Shown here piece after piece: positions 1 through 9,557 of a stretch of 64,000 nucleotides of DNA. Origin of the DNA: Planctomycetota bacterium (GTDB taxonomy: Bacteria; Planctomycetota; UBA1135; UBA2386); NCBI GenBank assembly GCA_020638735.1, contig JACKHZ010000009.1:186001-250000 (forward strand). The letters run 5' to 3'. Position 1 is the stretch's first letter. Every line of letters begins with the position of its first letter. Under the pieces are notes generated by a model. The model was not told the DNA's origin. It was given only the letters and a program-made list of their open reading frames with translations, and did not search any database. Position numbers and translations under genes: made by a program.

Positions 1-987
1 CTCGGCCAGCTGCGCGAGGTCCTTCTTGCACTGCCGACGCTGCTGATAGAGCTCGCGATCGAACTTGGGATCGGGCCGCGGCGTGCAGTCCCATGCCGGC
101 AGCCACTCGTGGGCGACCTTGTGGAAGCCGAAGTCGTCGATCAGGTGACGCTCCATGTCGGTCAGGTGCGCGGCGCCGTAGTAGATGCCGAGCCGCTGGT
201 GGCCCTTCGCCAGCTCGCGCTTCAGCACCTGCAGACACTTCTGGTTGCGACCTTCGAGCAACGTCGAACCCTCGCCGCCGGCGGCCAGCAGCTCCATCTG
301 CTCCATCTGCTGCGCGAGGGTGATGCGGAGCAGGTGCCGGCCCTGACCGCTGCGGAACGCCTTGACCAGGTCGAACGGCTGCGCCCCAGCCCGCTCACCC
401 GCGCCCTCGTCGGCGGCACGATCGGCCAGCTCGCGCTCCATGTCCATGCCGTTCATCATCATGTTCATCATGATCGACAGCAGGCTCTCGCCGCGCTCGG
501 CCATCGACGACTCGAACTCCTGTGGCGTCATGTCGGCGTGCACGAAGTTGTCCGCCTGGTAGTCCACCTCGTCGAGCTGGAACGACAGCTGCATGCTGTT
601 CTTCATGCCGTTCTGCAGCAGCCCGATGGGGTTGAAGCCGCCGCGGTCGCGGTCCTTGGTCGGCCGGTAGTCGGCCGGGCCGACCAGCTCGTAGAGCAGC
701 ACGTCGCAGGTCGTGAAGCGGTCGTTGAGCTCCTGGTAGAGCGCCGGATCGGCGATGTGCACGGCGCCGTAGAACACCACCTGCACGCCGTCCTTCTCGT
801 AGGTCGTGACCGCCGTGTCGAGGTGACCGCCGTCGCCGTCCTTGACGAAGCGCACGAAGTCGCTCGGCACCTGCGTCGGGCCGTCTCCCGGCTGCGGCTC
901 CTGCTCCGCGGTCGGTTCCTGCGCCGCAGGCATCGCGGGCAGGGGGAACGTCAACGCGGAGAGGACCGCCAGCGTGCGCACGAACAT
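1..987 (-). CDS. TraB/PrgY/Tiki-like secreted protein, C-terminal end cut by window
   Basis: 329 codons are visible and the frame runs off the left edge without a stop. The N-terminus is a signal peptide ending near residue 22. Two GxxH motifs, GAVH at 74-77 and GAAH at 271-274, plus Glu100, match the TraB/PrgY/Tiki superfamily, whose animal Tiki members are metalloproteases; the bacterial role is poorly known. Residues 171-183 form a methionine-rich stretch (SIMMNMMMNGMDM). It lies 43 bp downstream of the FAD oxidoreductase gene on the same strand, so co-transcription is likely. The start was chosen at ATG 987, directly followed by the signal peptide. Export is inferred from that peptide. 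Confidence 0.75.
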   Translation of the reverse strand, partial: MFVRTLAVLSALTFPLPAMPAAQEPTAEQEPQPGDGPTQVPSDFVRFVKDGDGGHLDTAVTTYEKDGVQVVFYGAVHIADPALYQELNDRFTTCDVLLYELVGPADYRPTKDRDRGGFNPIGLLQNGMKNSMQLSFQLDEVDYQADNFVHADMTPQEFESSMAERGESLLSIMMNMMMNGMDMERELADRAADEGAGERAGAQPFDLVKAFRSGQGRHLLRITLAQQMEQMELLAAGGEGSTLLEGRNQKCLQVLKRELAKGHQRLGIYYGAAHLTDMERHLIDDFGFHKVAHEWLPAWDCTPRPDPKFDRELYQQRRQCKKDLAQLAE

Positions 988-1030
988 GCCCACATGATCG
1001 GCTGGATCCGCGCGCGCCACAAGCGCGCGT

Positions 1031-2710
1031 TCAGCGGCGGCCCGGCGCGGGCCAGGTGAGCACCTGTCCGACAGCGTCGAGCCGCGGCCCAAGCGCTTCG
1101 TACGGCACATCCTGCACCGCCAGGTCGCGCTCGATGCAAAGCCCGGCGGCGACCGCCGCCGACTGCGCCAGGACCATGAACACCGGCTCCATGCGCACCG
1201 AGCCGAAGGCGATGTGGCTGGCGCTCAGGCACACCGGCACCAGCAGGTTGTCGACCTCGCCGCGCTTCGGCACCAGCGCCCGGTAGGAGATGCCGTACGG
1301 CTTCGGCACGCGCACCTGCACGTCGCCTTCGTTGCGCACCGCGCCGTCGGCGGCGACGTAGCGTTGCACGTTGTGGCTGTCCATCGTGTAGGCGGCGAGC
1401 CCGACCGGGTCGACGCACGCCTCGCGGCCCATGCAGTGATGCTCGGTGACGACGAAGTCCCCGACCAGGCGCCGGCCTTCGCGCACGTAGAGCAGCGGCG
1501 GCCAGTGGCCGTTGTCGACGAACTCGTCGGCGGCGAGACCGAAGCGCTGGAAGTGCTCGCGCACCTTCACCGGCACGCGCGCGTGGTTGGCCAGCGTCCA
1601 CAACAGGCCCTGCTGGTAGCGGCGGTGGCCGACGGCGAGCGCCGCGCGCTCGGCATGGCTGGCCGTCGGCCAGTCGTAGTTGCCGCCGATCCAGTCGCTG
1701 GAGAACGCGCCGTTGTTGTTGCTGTCGGTCTTGCGGTTGGGCATCCACACCGGGTGCCACGGCGCCATCGTGCTGCCGGCCTCGAAGTGGCGCAGCAGCA
1801 GCTCGTAGTCGCGCTCGTCGTAGCCTTCGGGCTTGGGCCACGGCAGGCGATTGTCGGGGTCGTCCGTGGCGCAGATGCGGTAGCAGTACGCCTGCACGCG
1901 CGCGTCGGCGGCGCCTTCCTCGCCGGGGCCGCCGTCGTGCACACCCGACACCAGCCCGCTCGACGGGTCGCCCGGCACGACGTAGGCGTCGACCCGGCCC
2001 GAGAACTGGTGCTTGGTCGCGTTCGCCGTCTGCACGCCGTTCAACGTCTCGCCGTAGGTGGCGTTGGCCTCGCGGCCGACCGTGAACGCGCAGCCGGCGG
2101 CGGCCAGCAGGTCGCCTTCGTAGCTGCAGTCGAGGTAGACGCGGGCGGCGACGACGACGCCGTCGGTACAGGCGACGGCGCGGATGCGTCCGCCCTCGAC
2201 GGTGACGCCGCCGGGGCCGCGGTCGAGCTTCGCGCGCCGCGGCACGATGCCGGCCTCGGCCAGCATCTCCCGCATGATCGCGTGCGCGACGCCGGGCTCG
2301 AACGTCCACGCCGCGTCGCTGCTCTCGTCGTGACCGCGCCCCTGGAACTCGTCGCGCCGCTGCCGCGTCCACGCCGCCGGGTCGTCGTAGTGCTGCTTCA
2401 ACCGCTGGTAGAAGCCGCGCGACATGCCGCCGATCGCGTCCTTGTTGCCGACGTCGGTGGCGCCGAGGCCGGACGTCGTCAGGCCGCCGACCCAGTCGTC
2501 GCAGTCGAGCAGGATCACCGAGTGACCGTCGGCCCGCGCCTGCAGCGCCGCGATCACGCCTGCCGACGTCGCCCCGTAGACGCACACGTCGCATCGTTCG
2601 ACGCCGAGGACGCGCGGCGATCCGGCGCAACCGTGGCCAACCGCGACGACGACCAACGACCACAACGCAGCGCAAAGCCACCGCACCCCCGACCAACCCT
2701 GTGCCACCAT
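1031..2710 (-). CDS. FAD-dependent oxidoreductase, exported
   Basis: 559 residues. After a hydrophobic leader (about 10-27) comes a Rossmann FAD-binding segment (YGATSAGVIAALQA, from 45) and the GGLTTSGLG motif (75-83), typical of the FAD_oxidored family often annotated as xanthan-lyase-like or FAD-dependent oxidoreductase. The substrate cannot be read from the sequence. An upstream in-frame ATG at 2728 exists, but a GAGGAGGT ribosome-binding site at 2715-2722 lies 4 nt before ATG 2710, so 2710 is preferred. That site overlaps the stop codon of the upstream glycosyltransferase gene, which suggests translational coupling. Confidence 0.82.
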   Translation of the reverse strand: MVAQGWSGVRWLCAALWSLVVVAVGHGCAGSPRVLGVERCDVCVYGATSAGVIAALQARADGHSVILLDCDDWVGGLTTSGLGATDVGNKDAIGGMSRGFYQRLKQHYDDPAAWTRQRRDEFQGRGHDESSDAAWTFEPGVAHAIMREMLAEAGIVPRRAKLDRGPGGVTVEGGRIRAVACTDGVVVAARVYLDCSYEGDLLAAAGCAFTVGREANATYGETLNGVQTANATKHQFSGRVDAYVVPGDPSSGLVSGVHDGGPGEEGAADARVQAYCYRICATDDPDNRLPWPKPEGYDERDYELLLRHFEAGSTMAPWHPVWMPNRKTDSNNNGAFSSDWIGGNYDWPTASHAERAALAVGHRRYQQGLLWTLANHARVPVKVREHFQRFGLAADEFVDNGHWPPLLYVREGRRLVGDFVVTEHHCMGREACVDPVGLAAYTMDSHNVQRYVAADGAVRNEGDVQVRVPKPYGISYRALVPKRGEVDNLLVPVCLSASHIAFGSVRMEPVFMVLAQSAAVAAGLCIERDLAVQDVPYEALGPRLDAVGQVLTWPAPGRR

Positions 2711-2720
2711 CACGACCTCC

Positions 2721-4316
2721 TCATTCACGCATCAGGAACACGTAGACGCTCTCGTCCTTCGGCCCCACCCAGCACGGCAGGTAGAGGGCCAGCTCGAGCT
2801 CGCTGTGCAGCCGTTCCCACAGCCCGCCCGGGTCCTTCTCCATGAGCTCCGGCCGCTTGACCATCACCGCCAGCAGCTGCTTGCGCCGCGCGGCGATGCG
2901 GCGGTGGAAGTCGAAGTAGCCGTCGAGCCCTGGCTCGTGCAGCTGCTTGCCCTTCTCCTTGCCGAGCTCGTCCGTGCCGTCCCGGATCATGTAGTCCTGG
3001 ATCGTGTGCACCTCGACGTTCGGATGCGGGTCGCCGTCGGTGACGAACCAATGCCGCCGCCGCAGGTAGTAGAGCATCGTCGGCTGGCTGATGGTCATCA
3101 CGTGCAGGCCCTGCTGGCCGCGCCGCTGCGCCTCCTGCTCGACGAACGCGACCGCTTCGGCCCAACGCGGCCGCTGACCGTGCTGGGTCGTGTAGTAGAG
3201 CACATCGAGCTGCACCAGCTCGCCGACGACCATCAGCGGCAGCGCCGCGGCGACCGCGACGCGGCCGAACGGTGCGAGCCGCTCCGTCAGGCTCCGACGC
3301 CGCACGGTCTCGAACACACGCGCGCAGGTGAACGCCACCAGCCATGTGACGGCCGGTAACGTGCAGATCGAGTAGCGGGCCGTGACCTTGACGATGCTCG
3401 CGCTGACTGCGGCGAGCACCAGGAACGGCACCGCTGCCATCGCCGTCAACAGCAGCCCACGTTGCCGCTCGTGCGATCGCATCGCCAGCCCGGCGCCGAC
3501 CGCCGCGAACAGCAGCTGCGTCGGTCGGAAGTAGTAGGCCGACGTCTCGACGAAGTGGCGCAGCGACGCGCCGCCCCCCTTCGCCTCCAGGAACTCCTCG
3601 AACGGCGCGTACTCGTCGACCAACCACGGCACGCCGACGAGCAGCAGGGCGAGCAGCGCCGTCGACCAAATCGCGGTGCGCGCGACCGACGCGCCACCCG
3701 GCCGGCGCCGCGCGACAAGGAACACCAGGAGCCCCACCGCCAGCGTCGCGGTCGGCGGATGGCTCATCGTGCCCACCAGCAACGCCGCCCCCGCCTGACC
3801 GAGGTGCAGCAGCCGTCGGCTGTCCTGCCACGCGCAGACGCGCTCGACGAACCACACCGCCGCCGCGACCGCGAGCACGTAGAAGCGCGCGTTCTGGCTC
3901 CAGAACACGTGCCACGGGTGGATCGCCAGCAGCCCGGCGGCAAGCACCGCGGGCCACGCGCCGATCAGCCGCCGGCCGCACGACGCCATCAGCGGCACCG
4001 TCAGGATCCCGACCAACGCGAACGGCAGCCGCAGCGATCCCTCGTCGAAGCCCGTCACGCCGACCCCGATCAGGAACCGCAACAGCATCGGCGCCACCGG
4101 GTAGAACCTGCGGTCGGTGGCGAGGAACCCGTAATCCCCGGTCAGCCGCATCGTCGCGTCGCGCCACGTGTGCGCCTCGTCCACCCAGAACGACCAGGCG
4201 CCGAGGTCGAACAACCGCAGCCCCGCTGCGACCGCCGTCACGACGCCGACCACGAGCCACTGCCTGCGCGTGAACGTCGGTGCTGCAGGGGGTTGCGGAG
4301 GTCTGCTGGACGGCAT
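2721..4316 (-). CDS. GT39/ArnT-like membrane glycosyltransferase
   Basis: 531 residues with about ten hydrophobic segments and the first-loop motif WVDEAHTWRD (Asp46-Glu47). That motif is diagnostic of polyprenyl-phosphate-sugar-dependent GT-C enzymes (PMT/ArnT family), which transfer sugars on the outer face of the membrane. A long soluble C-terminal tail follows. The frame stays open upstream to 4841, but the predicted signal/TM region follows ATG 4316 directly and the upstream translation is low-complexity, so 4316 is taken as start. It is first in a minus-strand run with the FAD oxidoreductase and the TraB-like gene and divergent from the gene at 4449. The acceptor is unknown. Confidence 0.8.
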   Translation of the reverse strand: MPSSRPPQPPAAPTFTRRQWLVVGVVTAVAAGLRLFDLGAWSFWVDEAHTWRDATMRLTGDYGFLATDRRFYPVAPMLLRFLIGVGVTGFDEGSLRLPFALVGILTVPLMASCGRRLIGAWPAVLAAGLLAIHPWHVFWSQNARFYVLAVAAAVWFVERVCAWQDSRRLLHLGQAGAALLVGTMSHPPTATLAVGLLVFLVARRRPGGASVARTAIWSTALLALLLVGVPWLVDEYAPFEEFLEAKGGGASLRHFVETSAYYFRPTQLLFAAVGAGLAMRSHERQRGLLLTAMAAVPFLVLAAVSASIVKVTARYSICTLPAVTWLVAFTCARVFETVRRRSLTERLAPFGRVAVAAALPLMVVGELVQLDVLYYTTQHGQRPRWAEAVAFVEQEAQRRGQQGLHVMTISQPTMLYYLRRRHWFVTDGDPHPNVEVHTIQDYMIRDGTDELGKEKGKQLHEPGLDGYFDFHRRIAARRKQLLAVMVKRPELMEKDPGGLWERLHSELELALYLPCWVGPKDESVYVFLMRE

Positions 4317-4448
4317 GTCGAGGCGCTGGGTATGCGGCAGGCTAGCCCCGGTGCCGTCCGGCGCAATGACGAGGAGGCCGCCCGGCGGGCCGGGGATGGG
4401 GCCAACTGCGGGGAGCGCGGCAGGCGCGGATGGGGTAGCCTTCCTGGA

Positions 4449-6266
4449 ATGATCTCCCGCCTCGTTCCGTGCATCGCGGCGGCGGTGGCCGTGTACGTCG
4501 GGGAAGGCGCGCATGCGCAGCTCCCCGTCAACGCCGCCACGCTGCCGGCGCCCGCCGACTCCTACGCGACCGAGTCCGGCGGCTTCCTGCTGTCGATCCC
4601 CGGGGTCGCAGGTGACTTCGTGCTGTTCGGCGACGGTGAGTGGCAGCTGCGGCCCGATGACACCGCGCGGTGGACCGCGGTGGCGCAGAGCGCGGCCGCC
4701 GTCGATCGCGACCTGTTCGTCGAGCTCACGTTCAGCGGCCTGCTGCAACCGGGCGACGCCAACCACCCGCCCGCAGGCGCGCCGGTGACGACCCTCGACG
4801 CCGGCGCCTACACCCCGCTCGGCCCGGTCGATCCGTCGCAATGGCGCTACTTCACGCAGGTCACCGGCACGATCACCGGGCTGCGCGCGTACGACGGCGC
4901 CCGGATCGACGTCGCCAACCTCGGCCCGGCCCAGGTCGGCGACGGCGCCACCAACAAGAACGCGCTCTCCGGCCTCGCCTGCGACCTCATCCTGACCGTC
5001 GTGCAGGCGCCGACCTCGGCGTCGTTCGCGCCGACCGGGGCGGCCCAGCTGCGGGCGATGTTCGCGCCAGACCTGTCACTGTGCGCGACGCACGTCGACG
5101 ACGACCCGCAGGTCAGCGGGACGGCCGGACGCACCGCCATGCTGCTGCCCGGTATCGCCGACGACTACCTCTGGCTGCCGTCGGGATCGTGGGCAGAGTC
5201 TGCCGACGGCACCGCGACGATGACCGGCACGCTGCAACGGCAGGGCGACTACGCGGACGCGTGGCAGCTCGACCTGACGCTCGGCGGCCTCACGCTGCCC
5301 GGCGACGTCAGCCATCCGCCGGTCGGCGCGCCGGACCAGCAGCTGCTGGCGACGATCTACGCGGCGCAGGGCGGACCGATCGATCCGTCGCACTGGCGCT
5401 ACTACACGACCGCGAGCGGCAGCCTGACCGGCCTCGGCATCAACGACGGCGGCCTCGTGCAGCTCGCCGCGGCGAGCGCGTTCCAGGTCGGCGTCGGCGC
5501 GGCGCAGGGCAACCAGTTCTTCGGCGTGGGCGGCACCCTGACGGTGTCGCTGCAGCAGCAGCCGCTGGCCCGCACGGTGGTCGCCACGGGCGACGCGACG
5601 CTGCGCGCCAACCTCGCCACCGCCTGCATCCTGCCGCCGCCGATGATCCTGACCGGCAACGGCCAGTCGATCGACAACGTCGGTGACGCCGTCCTGCAGT
5701 TCACCGGCACCGACCTCGGCTTCGTCGCCCAGGTCGCGCTCGGCCCCTACATCCTCGGCGACGACCAGCGCCGCTGGTTCGACGGCTACTTCCAGGTCGT
5801 CGACCACGAGACCATCGAGGTGTCGGTGCCGCAGGCGCTGCCGGCGTCGTTCTACCCGATGACGATGCTCAACCCGACGCGCAGCAGCAACCAGATCGGC
5901 GTGACGCTGGTCGAGCCGGCGACGCGCACGCTGGCGACCGAGACGGAACGCTTCGTCGGCGAAGTGCAGAACCTCGTCGTGCACCAGGGCGACGTGCAGG
6001 GCTTCGCGTTCAACCTGCTGCTGGTGAGCTTCTCCGACCAGCCGAGCTTCGCGCCCGGCATCGTCGACCTGCAGATCGGCGCGCAGTTCAGCGACGTGCA
6101 GACCCTGGCGGTGCTGGTGCAGGACCCGGTGTTGCACACGTCGATCCTGTCGACCCAGATCCCGCCGATCCTGGCGGGCTACACGCTGCACTGGCAGGCG
6201 GCGTTGATGGACCAGACCATCTTCCCGCTGCTGCCCACCAACGCGCGCTCGACGCAATACCTCTAG
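4449..6266 (+). CDS. Secreted protein with two duplicated domains and a C-terminal IPT-like region
   Basis: 605 residues with a signal peptide ending near residue 23. Two consecutive domains of about 170 residues are clearly homologous: each starts with a GIA/GVA-D-(F/Y) strand, contains a GD(A/V)xHPP(A/V)GAP motif and then DPSxWRY(F/Y)T. A third region (about 395-490) looks like an IPT/TIG beta-sandwich. The last 110 residues form a separate beta-rich module ending in ARSTQYL. No catalytic motif is visible, so a structural or surface role is inferred. A TAGCCT box at 4436-4441 ends 7 nt before the ATG and no Shine-Dalgarno is seen. Function unknown. Confidence 0.75.
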   Translation: MISRLVPCIAAAVAVYVGEGAHAQLPVNAATLPAPADSYATESGGFLLSIPGVAGDFVLFGDGEWQLRPDDTARWTAVAQSAAAVDRDLFVELTFSGLLQPGDANHPPAGAPVTTLDAGAYTPLGPVDPSQWRYFTQVTGTITGLRAYDGARIDVANLGPAQVGDGATNKNALSGLACDLILTVVQAPTSASFAPTGAAQLRAMFAPDLSLCATHVDDDPQVSGTAGRTAMLLPGIADDYLWLPSGSWAESADGTATMTGTLQRQGDYADAWQLDLTLGGLTLPGDVSHPPVGAPDQQLLATIYAAQGGPIDPSHWRYYTTASGSLTGLGINDGGLVQLAAASAFQVGVGAAQGNQFFGVGGTLTVSLQQQPLARTVVATGDATLRANLATACILPPPMILTGNGQSIDNVGDAVLQFTGTDLGFVAQVALGPYILGDDQRRWFDGYFQVVDHETIEVSVPQALPASFYPMTMLNPTRSSNQIGVTLVEPATRTLATETERFVGEVQNLVVHQGDVQGFAFNLLLVSFSDQPSFAPGIVDLQIGAQFSDVQTLAVLVQDPVLHTSILSTQIPPILAGYTLHWQAALMDQTIFPLLPTNARSTQYL

Positions 6267-6301
6267 GCGTCGCGGCCGCGGTCGGCGGTAGAGTGCGCAC
6301 C

Positions 6302-7480
6302 ATGCGCTTCCGTCCGCTCGTCAGTCCATCCGCCGTCCTGCTCCTGGTGTGCGCCAGCTGCACGCTGTTCGGCGCTGGCGAGCGTGGCGCCGACGCGGGT
6401 GGCGCCGGCGAGCCGACCGACGCCGTGGTAGAGCCCGCAGCTTCCGCAGTGGCGGAGCAGCCGGCGGCCGCCGGACGTCCAGCCCTCGCCGAGGCCGCGC
6501 TCGGTGGACTCGATCCCGTGCTGCTGTGCCGCGGGGACCGCTTCCCCGGCGACCCGCAGCTCCGCGTGCAGCACGAGGGCAACGAATACCGCTTCGTCGA
6601 CGCCGACTCGCAGGCGACGTTCCTCGTCGATCCAGGGCGCTACGCGATCCAGCTCGGCGGCGCCTGCGCGCGCATGGGCGCGCTCAGCGGCCCCGGCTCA
6701 CCGCAGCGCTTCCTGGTCCACGACGGCCGCATCTACGCCTTCGCCAGCGACGCCTGTCGCGACGGCTTCGCTCAGGCCCCGGCGCGCTGCCTGTTCTCGC
6801 CGGCGCCGCCGCCCGAAGGCGCCGAGGCGGACGGCGAGGCCGATGCACTGTGGCAGCAGGCGGCGGCGGCGCACGGCGACGCGTGGCACACCTTGCGCTG
6901 GGCGGCGAGCCGCGCGACCGGCGAGGCGACCGTGACCACCCGCACCGCGATCGCGGCGGCAGGCGCGCTGCGCGTCGACACCGACTACGTTCAGGGCGAC
7001 AAGGTCTGGCGATACGCGCGCGCTGTCAGCGGCGACGAGGGCTGGTTCGTCGACGACGGCACCCCGCGACCGATGTATGCCGCCGCCCGCCGAGCGATGC
7101 TGCGCGAGCTGCACCGCGAACCGTTGGTCGCGCTGCGTCACGACGACGGGACCCGCTCGGTGCGCGGCGAGGCGCGCGAGGTCTGCGGCGCCGCGGTGAC
7201 CGAGGTGCTGCTGTGGTTCGACGGCGAGGTGGTCGCGTTCGGCGTCGACGCCGAGCACCACGTGCGCAGCGCACGCTTCCGCGGCCTCGGCGCCGACCAG
7301 CGCTACTGCGAGGTCGTCCAGTTCTTCGACGACCTCCGCCCCGTCGGCGGCGTGCTCGTGCCGACCACCGTGCGCGTGTTCCACGATGGCGTCGAGCAGC
7401 CGGGCCTGACGGTGCACCGCAGCGACGTGCAGGTGGACGACGGCGTGCCGGCCGACTGGTTCACCGCGCCGGGCTCGTGA
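6302..7480 (+). CDS. Probable lipoprotein with tandem YHS-like segments
   Basis: 392 residues. The leader ends in VCASC, an imperfect lipobox, suggesting a lipid anchor. Residues about 75-165 hold two YHS-like stretches, one with EYRFVDADSQATFLVDPGRYA and one with DGRIYAFASDACRDGF, each placing aromatic and Cys residues as in YHS domains that bind metals. The C-terminal 200 residues resemble outer-membrane lipoprotein-sorting-type beta proteins (FFDDLRPVGGVLVPTTVRVF). A GTG nine bases upstream is in frame, but ATG 6302 is preferred because a TAGAGT box (6289-6294) ends 7 nt before it. The sigma-factor gene follows closely. Biological role unknown. Confidence 0.65.
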   Translation: MRFRPLVSPSAVLLLVCASCTLFGAGERGADAGGAGEPTDAVVEPAASAVAEQPAAAGRPALAEAALGGLDPVLLCRGDRFPGDPQLRVQHEGNEYRFVDADSQATFLVDPGRYAIQLGGACARMGALSGPGSPQRFLVHDGRIYAFASDACRDGFAQAPARCLFSPAPPPEGAEADGEADALWQQAAAAHGDAWHTLRWAASRATGEATVTTRTAIAAAGALRVDTDYVQGDKVWRYARAVSGDEGWFVDDGTPRPMYAAARRAMLRELHREPLVALRHDDGTRSVRGEAREVCGAAVTEVLLWFDGEVVAFGVDAEHHVRSARFRGLGADQRYCEVVQFFDDLRPVGGVLVPTTVRVFHDGVEQPGLTVHRSDVQVDDGVPADWFTAPGS

Positions 7481-7548
7481 CCCCGAGCATCCGCACGACG
7501 TCGCCGATTCCTGCAACCTCGCCGGGGTCGGCGCCGGTAGAGCACGGC

Positions 7549-8079
7549 GTGAGCACGGACCGCGCCCCTGACTGCCCCCCCTGTCAGGTCGACCCGGAGC
7601 AGTCGCTGCGCGAGCTGATCGCCCGCACGATGCCGGAGCTGCGCGCGTTCGTGCGCCGGCTCTGCGGCAACCAGCACGACGCCGACGACGTGCTACAGGA
7701 CGCGCTGACCAAGGCCTGGCGCCTGCGCGCCGGCTTCGACCCGACGCAGAACGGCGTCGCCTGGCTGCAACGCGCCGCGTTCCACAGCTTCTGCGACCTG
7801 CGCCAGCGTCTTCGCCGCGCACCGTCGGCGTCGGCGGCCGCGCTCGACGTCGACGCGGCCCCGGCGCCGCCCGCCGCCTGCGCCGCCGAACTGCGCGACG
7901 AACTCGGCCAGCGCCTGCTGCGCCTCGACGAGCTGGCGCGCACGCTGCTGCTCGGTTTCCACCGCGACGGCCGCTCGCTGCGTGAACTGGCGCGCGACCA
8001 TCGCCTGCCGCTCAACACCGTCAAGTCGCACCTGCACCGCGCCCGCCGCGAGCTGCGGTCGCACCACGAGCACCCATGA
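7549..8079 (+). CDS. ECF RNA polymerase sigma factor
   Basis: 176 residues. Sigma region 2 is marked by DADDVLQDALTKAWR, which binds core RNA polymerase and the -10 element. Region 4 ends in a helix-turn-helix (SLRELARDHRLPLNTVKSHL) for -35 recognition. Two starts are possible: GTG 7477, which overlaps the previous stop as GTGA, or GTG 7549, which lies 5 nt after a TAGAGC box (7538-7543) and is closer to the domain start. The next gene overlaps by 4 bp (ATGA) and encodes a membrane protein, the usual sigma/anti-sigma arrangement. Confidence 0.85.
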   Translation: MSTDRAPDCPPCQVDPEQSLRELIARTMPELRAFVRRLCGNQHDADDVLQDALTKAWRLRAGFDPTQNGVAWLQRAAFHSFCDLRQRLRRAPSASAAALDVDAAPAPPAACAAELRDELGQRLLRLDELARTLLLGFHRDGRSLRELARDHRLPLNTVKSHLHRARRELRSHHEHP

Positions 8080-8555
8080 ACGCATCCCCGAACACCTCCG
8101 CGTGGAGCAACGCGGACTTCGAAGCCCGCCTGCAGCAGCGGCTCGACGAGCGCCGCGACCCGCTCGACGATCCGCAGCTCGTCGCCTGGCTCGACGCGCA
8201 CCCCGAACGGCTGGCTGCGTTCGCCGGGCTGCGCGACGACCTGCGCGGGCTCGGTGCGGAGTCCCCGCGTCCGGCAGCGGTGCCCCGTCGCGCCGCGCGC
8301 GTCGCGCTGGCCGCCGTCGCGGTCGTCGCGGTCGCCGGCACCGCGATCCTCGGCGTCGTGCTGCGCCAGCCGCCGCCGGCAGCGCCGGCCGCGCGTTCGC
8401 CCGGTCGCGTGCTGACCGCCAGCCTCGAGGGCCACCCGCCCCGGCTCTACGCCGCCGCCGACTTCGCCGTGCGCGAGTCGCTGACGACGACGCACTGGGC
8501 CGGCGGCGCGAAGCTCCGGCTCGAGACCTACTACCTCCACCACATCGCTCGCTGA
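8076..8555 (+). CDS. Single-pass membrane protein, probable anti-sigma factor
   Basis: 159 residues: a charged N-terminal cytoplasmic part of about 70 residues, one transmembrane helix (ARVALAAVAVVAVAGTAILG, about 72-92) and an extracytoplasmic tail. Its start overlaps the sigma gene stop (ATGA), the strongest reason to call it the cognate anti-sigma factor. The zinc-binding HxxxCxxC motif of ZAS anti-sigma factors is absent, so the binding fold may differ. Assignment rests on topology and linkage. Confidence 0.6.
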   Translation: MNASPNTSAWSNADFEARLQQRLDERRDPLDDPQLVAWLDAHPERLAAFAGLRDDLRGLGAESPRPAAVPRRAARVALAAVAVVAVAGTAILGVVLRQPPPAAPAARSPGRVLTASLEGHPPRLYAAADFAVRESLTTTHWAGGAKLRLETYYLHHIAR

Positions 8556-8590
8556 TCCGGCCGCCGAAGACCCCGCAAGAGCCCCCATCG

Positions 8591-9517
8591 ATGCCGAAGC
8601 TCCACTCGATCCCGTTCGCCCTGACCGCAGCGCTGGCCGTGACGCTGCCCGCGCAGCGCATGCCGGTGCCCCACTCCGGCGACCGCGTGCTGCAGCTGTT
8701 CGACCTGCAGACGCTGCGCGACGCGCAAGATCCCGACGCCGCCGCCGACCTCGCCGGCGAGCACGTCGCGGCGATGCTGCGACCGTTCGTCGAACCCGCG
8801 CTCGGTCCCGGCGACGACCTGCGCCCGCTCGGCGACCGGTGGCTCGCGGTGCTCGGCGCGCCGGCGCAGATCGCCTGCATCGAGCGCCTGTTCCAGCAGG
8901 CACGGAACCACCGCGACGACCTCGTCAGCATCGATGTCTGCTTCTTCGAGCTCGCAGCGGAGCCCTTCCACACGCAGGTCGAGCCGAAGCTGATCCAGGT
9001 CACCGGCGACGCCCAGGAACGCTACCGCGTCGTCCTGCCCAAGGCCGACGCCCCGGCGCTGCTGGACGCCGCGAAGCAGCACGGCGAGCTGCTGCAGGTG
9101 CCGCGCGTCGTCGTGCCATGGCTGGTGCCGGCGCAGGTCGACGTCGTCGAGGTGTTCTCGTACATCAAGGACTACGAGCTCGTCTACGGGCAGCAGAGCG
9201 CGATCGCCAACCCGATCATCGGCACCGAGTGGTCAGGCGAGCGCAGCCGGCTCTGCGCGGTGCTGCTGGCAAACGGCAACATCGGTCTGAGCTGCGAGAT
9301 CCGTCACCAGCGCGTCGACAAGCCGCTCGCCGAGACCGAGGTCGACCTGGTGAAGGGCGCCGCGCCGGTGAAGGTCCAGCTGCCGCGCATCACCGGCGTG
9401 CACCTCGAGAGCGTCGCCGAACTGGCGCCGGGCAGCCTGATCGTCGTCGCCGCTCCTCGCAGCGACGGCAGATTCCTGGTCGCGGCGCTGACTGCCGAGG
9501 TCGTGCAGCCGCGTTGA
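8591..9517 (+). CDS. Secreted protein of unknown function
   Basis: 308 residues beginning with a signal peptide (MPKLHSIPFALTAALAVTLPAQ). The middle contains VSIDVCFFELAAEPF and the C-terminus QLPRITGVHLESVAELAPGS. This beta-rich layout is loosely reminiscent of secretin-associated proteins, but I cannot assign a family. It starts 35 bp after the putative anti-sigma gene and could belong to the same transcript, which would make it a candidate target or sensor of that sigma system. Confidence 0.6.
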   Translation: MPKLHSIPFALTAALAVTLPAQRMPVPHSGDRVLQLFDLQTLRDAQDPDAAADLAGEHVAAMLRPFVEPALGPGDDLRPLGDRWLAVLGAPAQIACIERLFQQARNHRDDLVSIDVCFFELAAEPFHTQVEPKLIQVTGDAQERYRVVLPKADAPALLDAAKQHGELLQVPRVVVPWLVPAQVDVVEVFSYIKDYELVYGQQSAIANPIIGTEWSGERSRLCAVLLANGNIGLSCEIRHQRVDKPLAETEVDLVKGAAPVKVQLPRITGVHLESVAELAPGSLIVVAAPRSDGRFLVAALTAEVVQPR

Positions 9518-9557
9518 CCGACCCGCCGGCGCAGCACCGCGCTATGTTGACGCGTCG

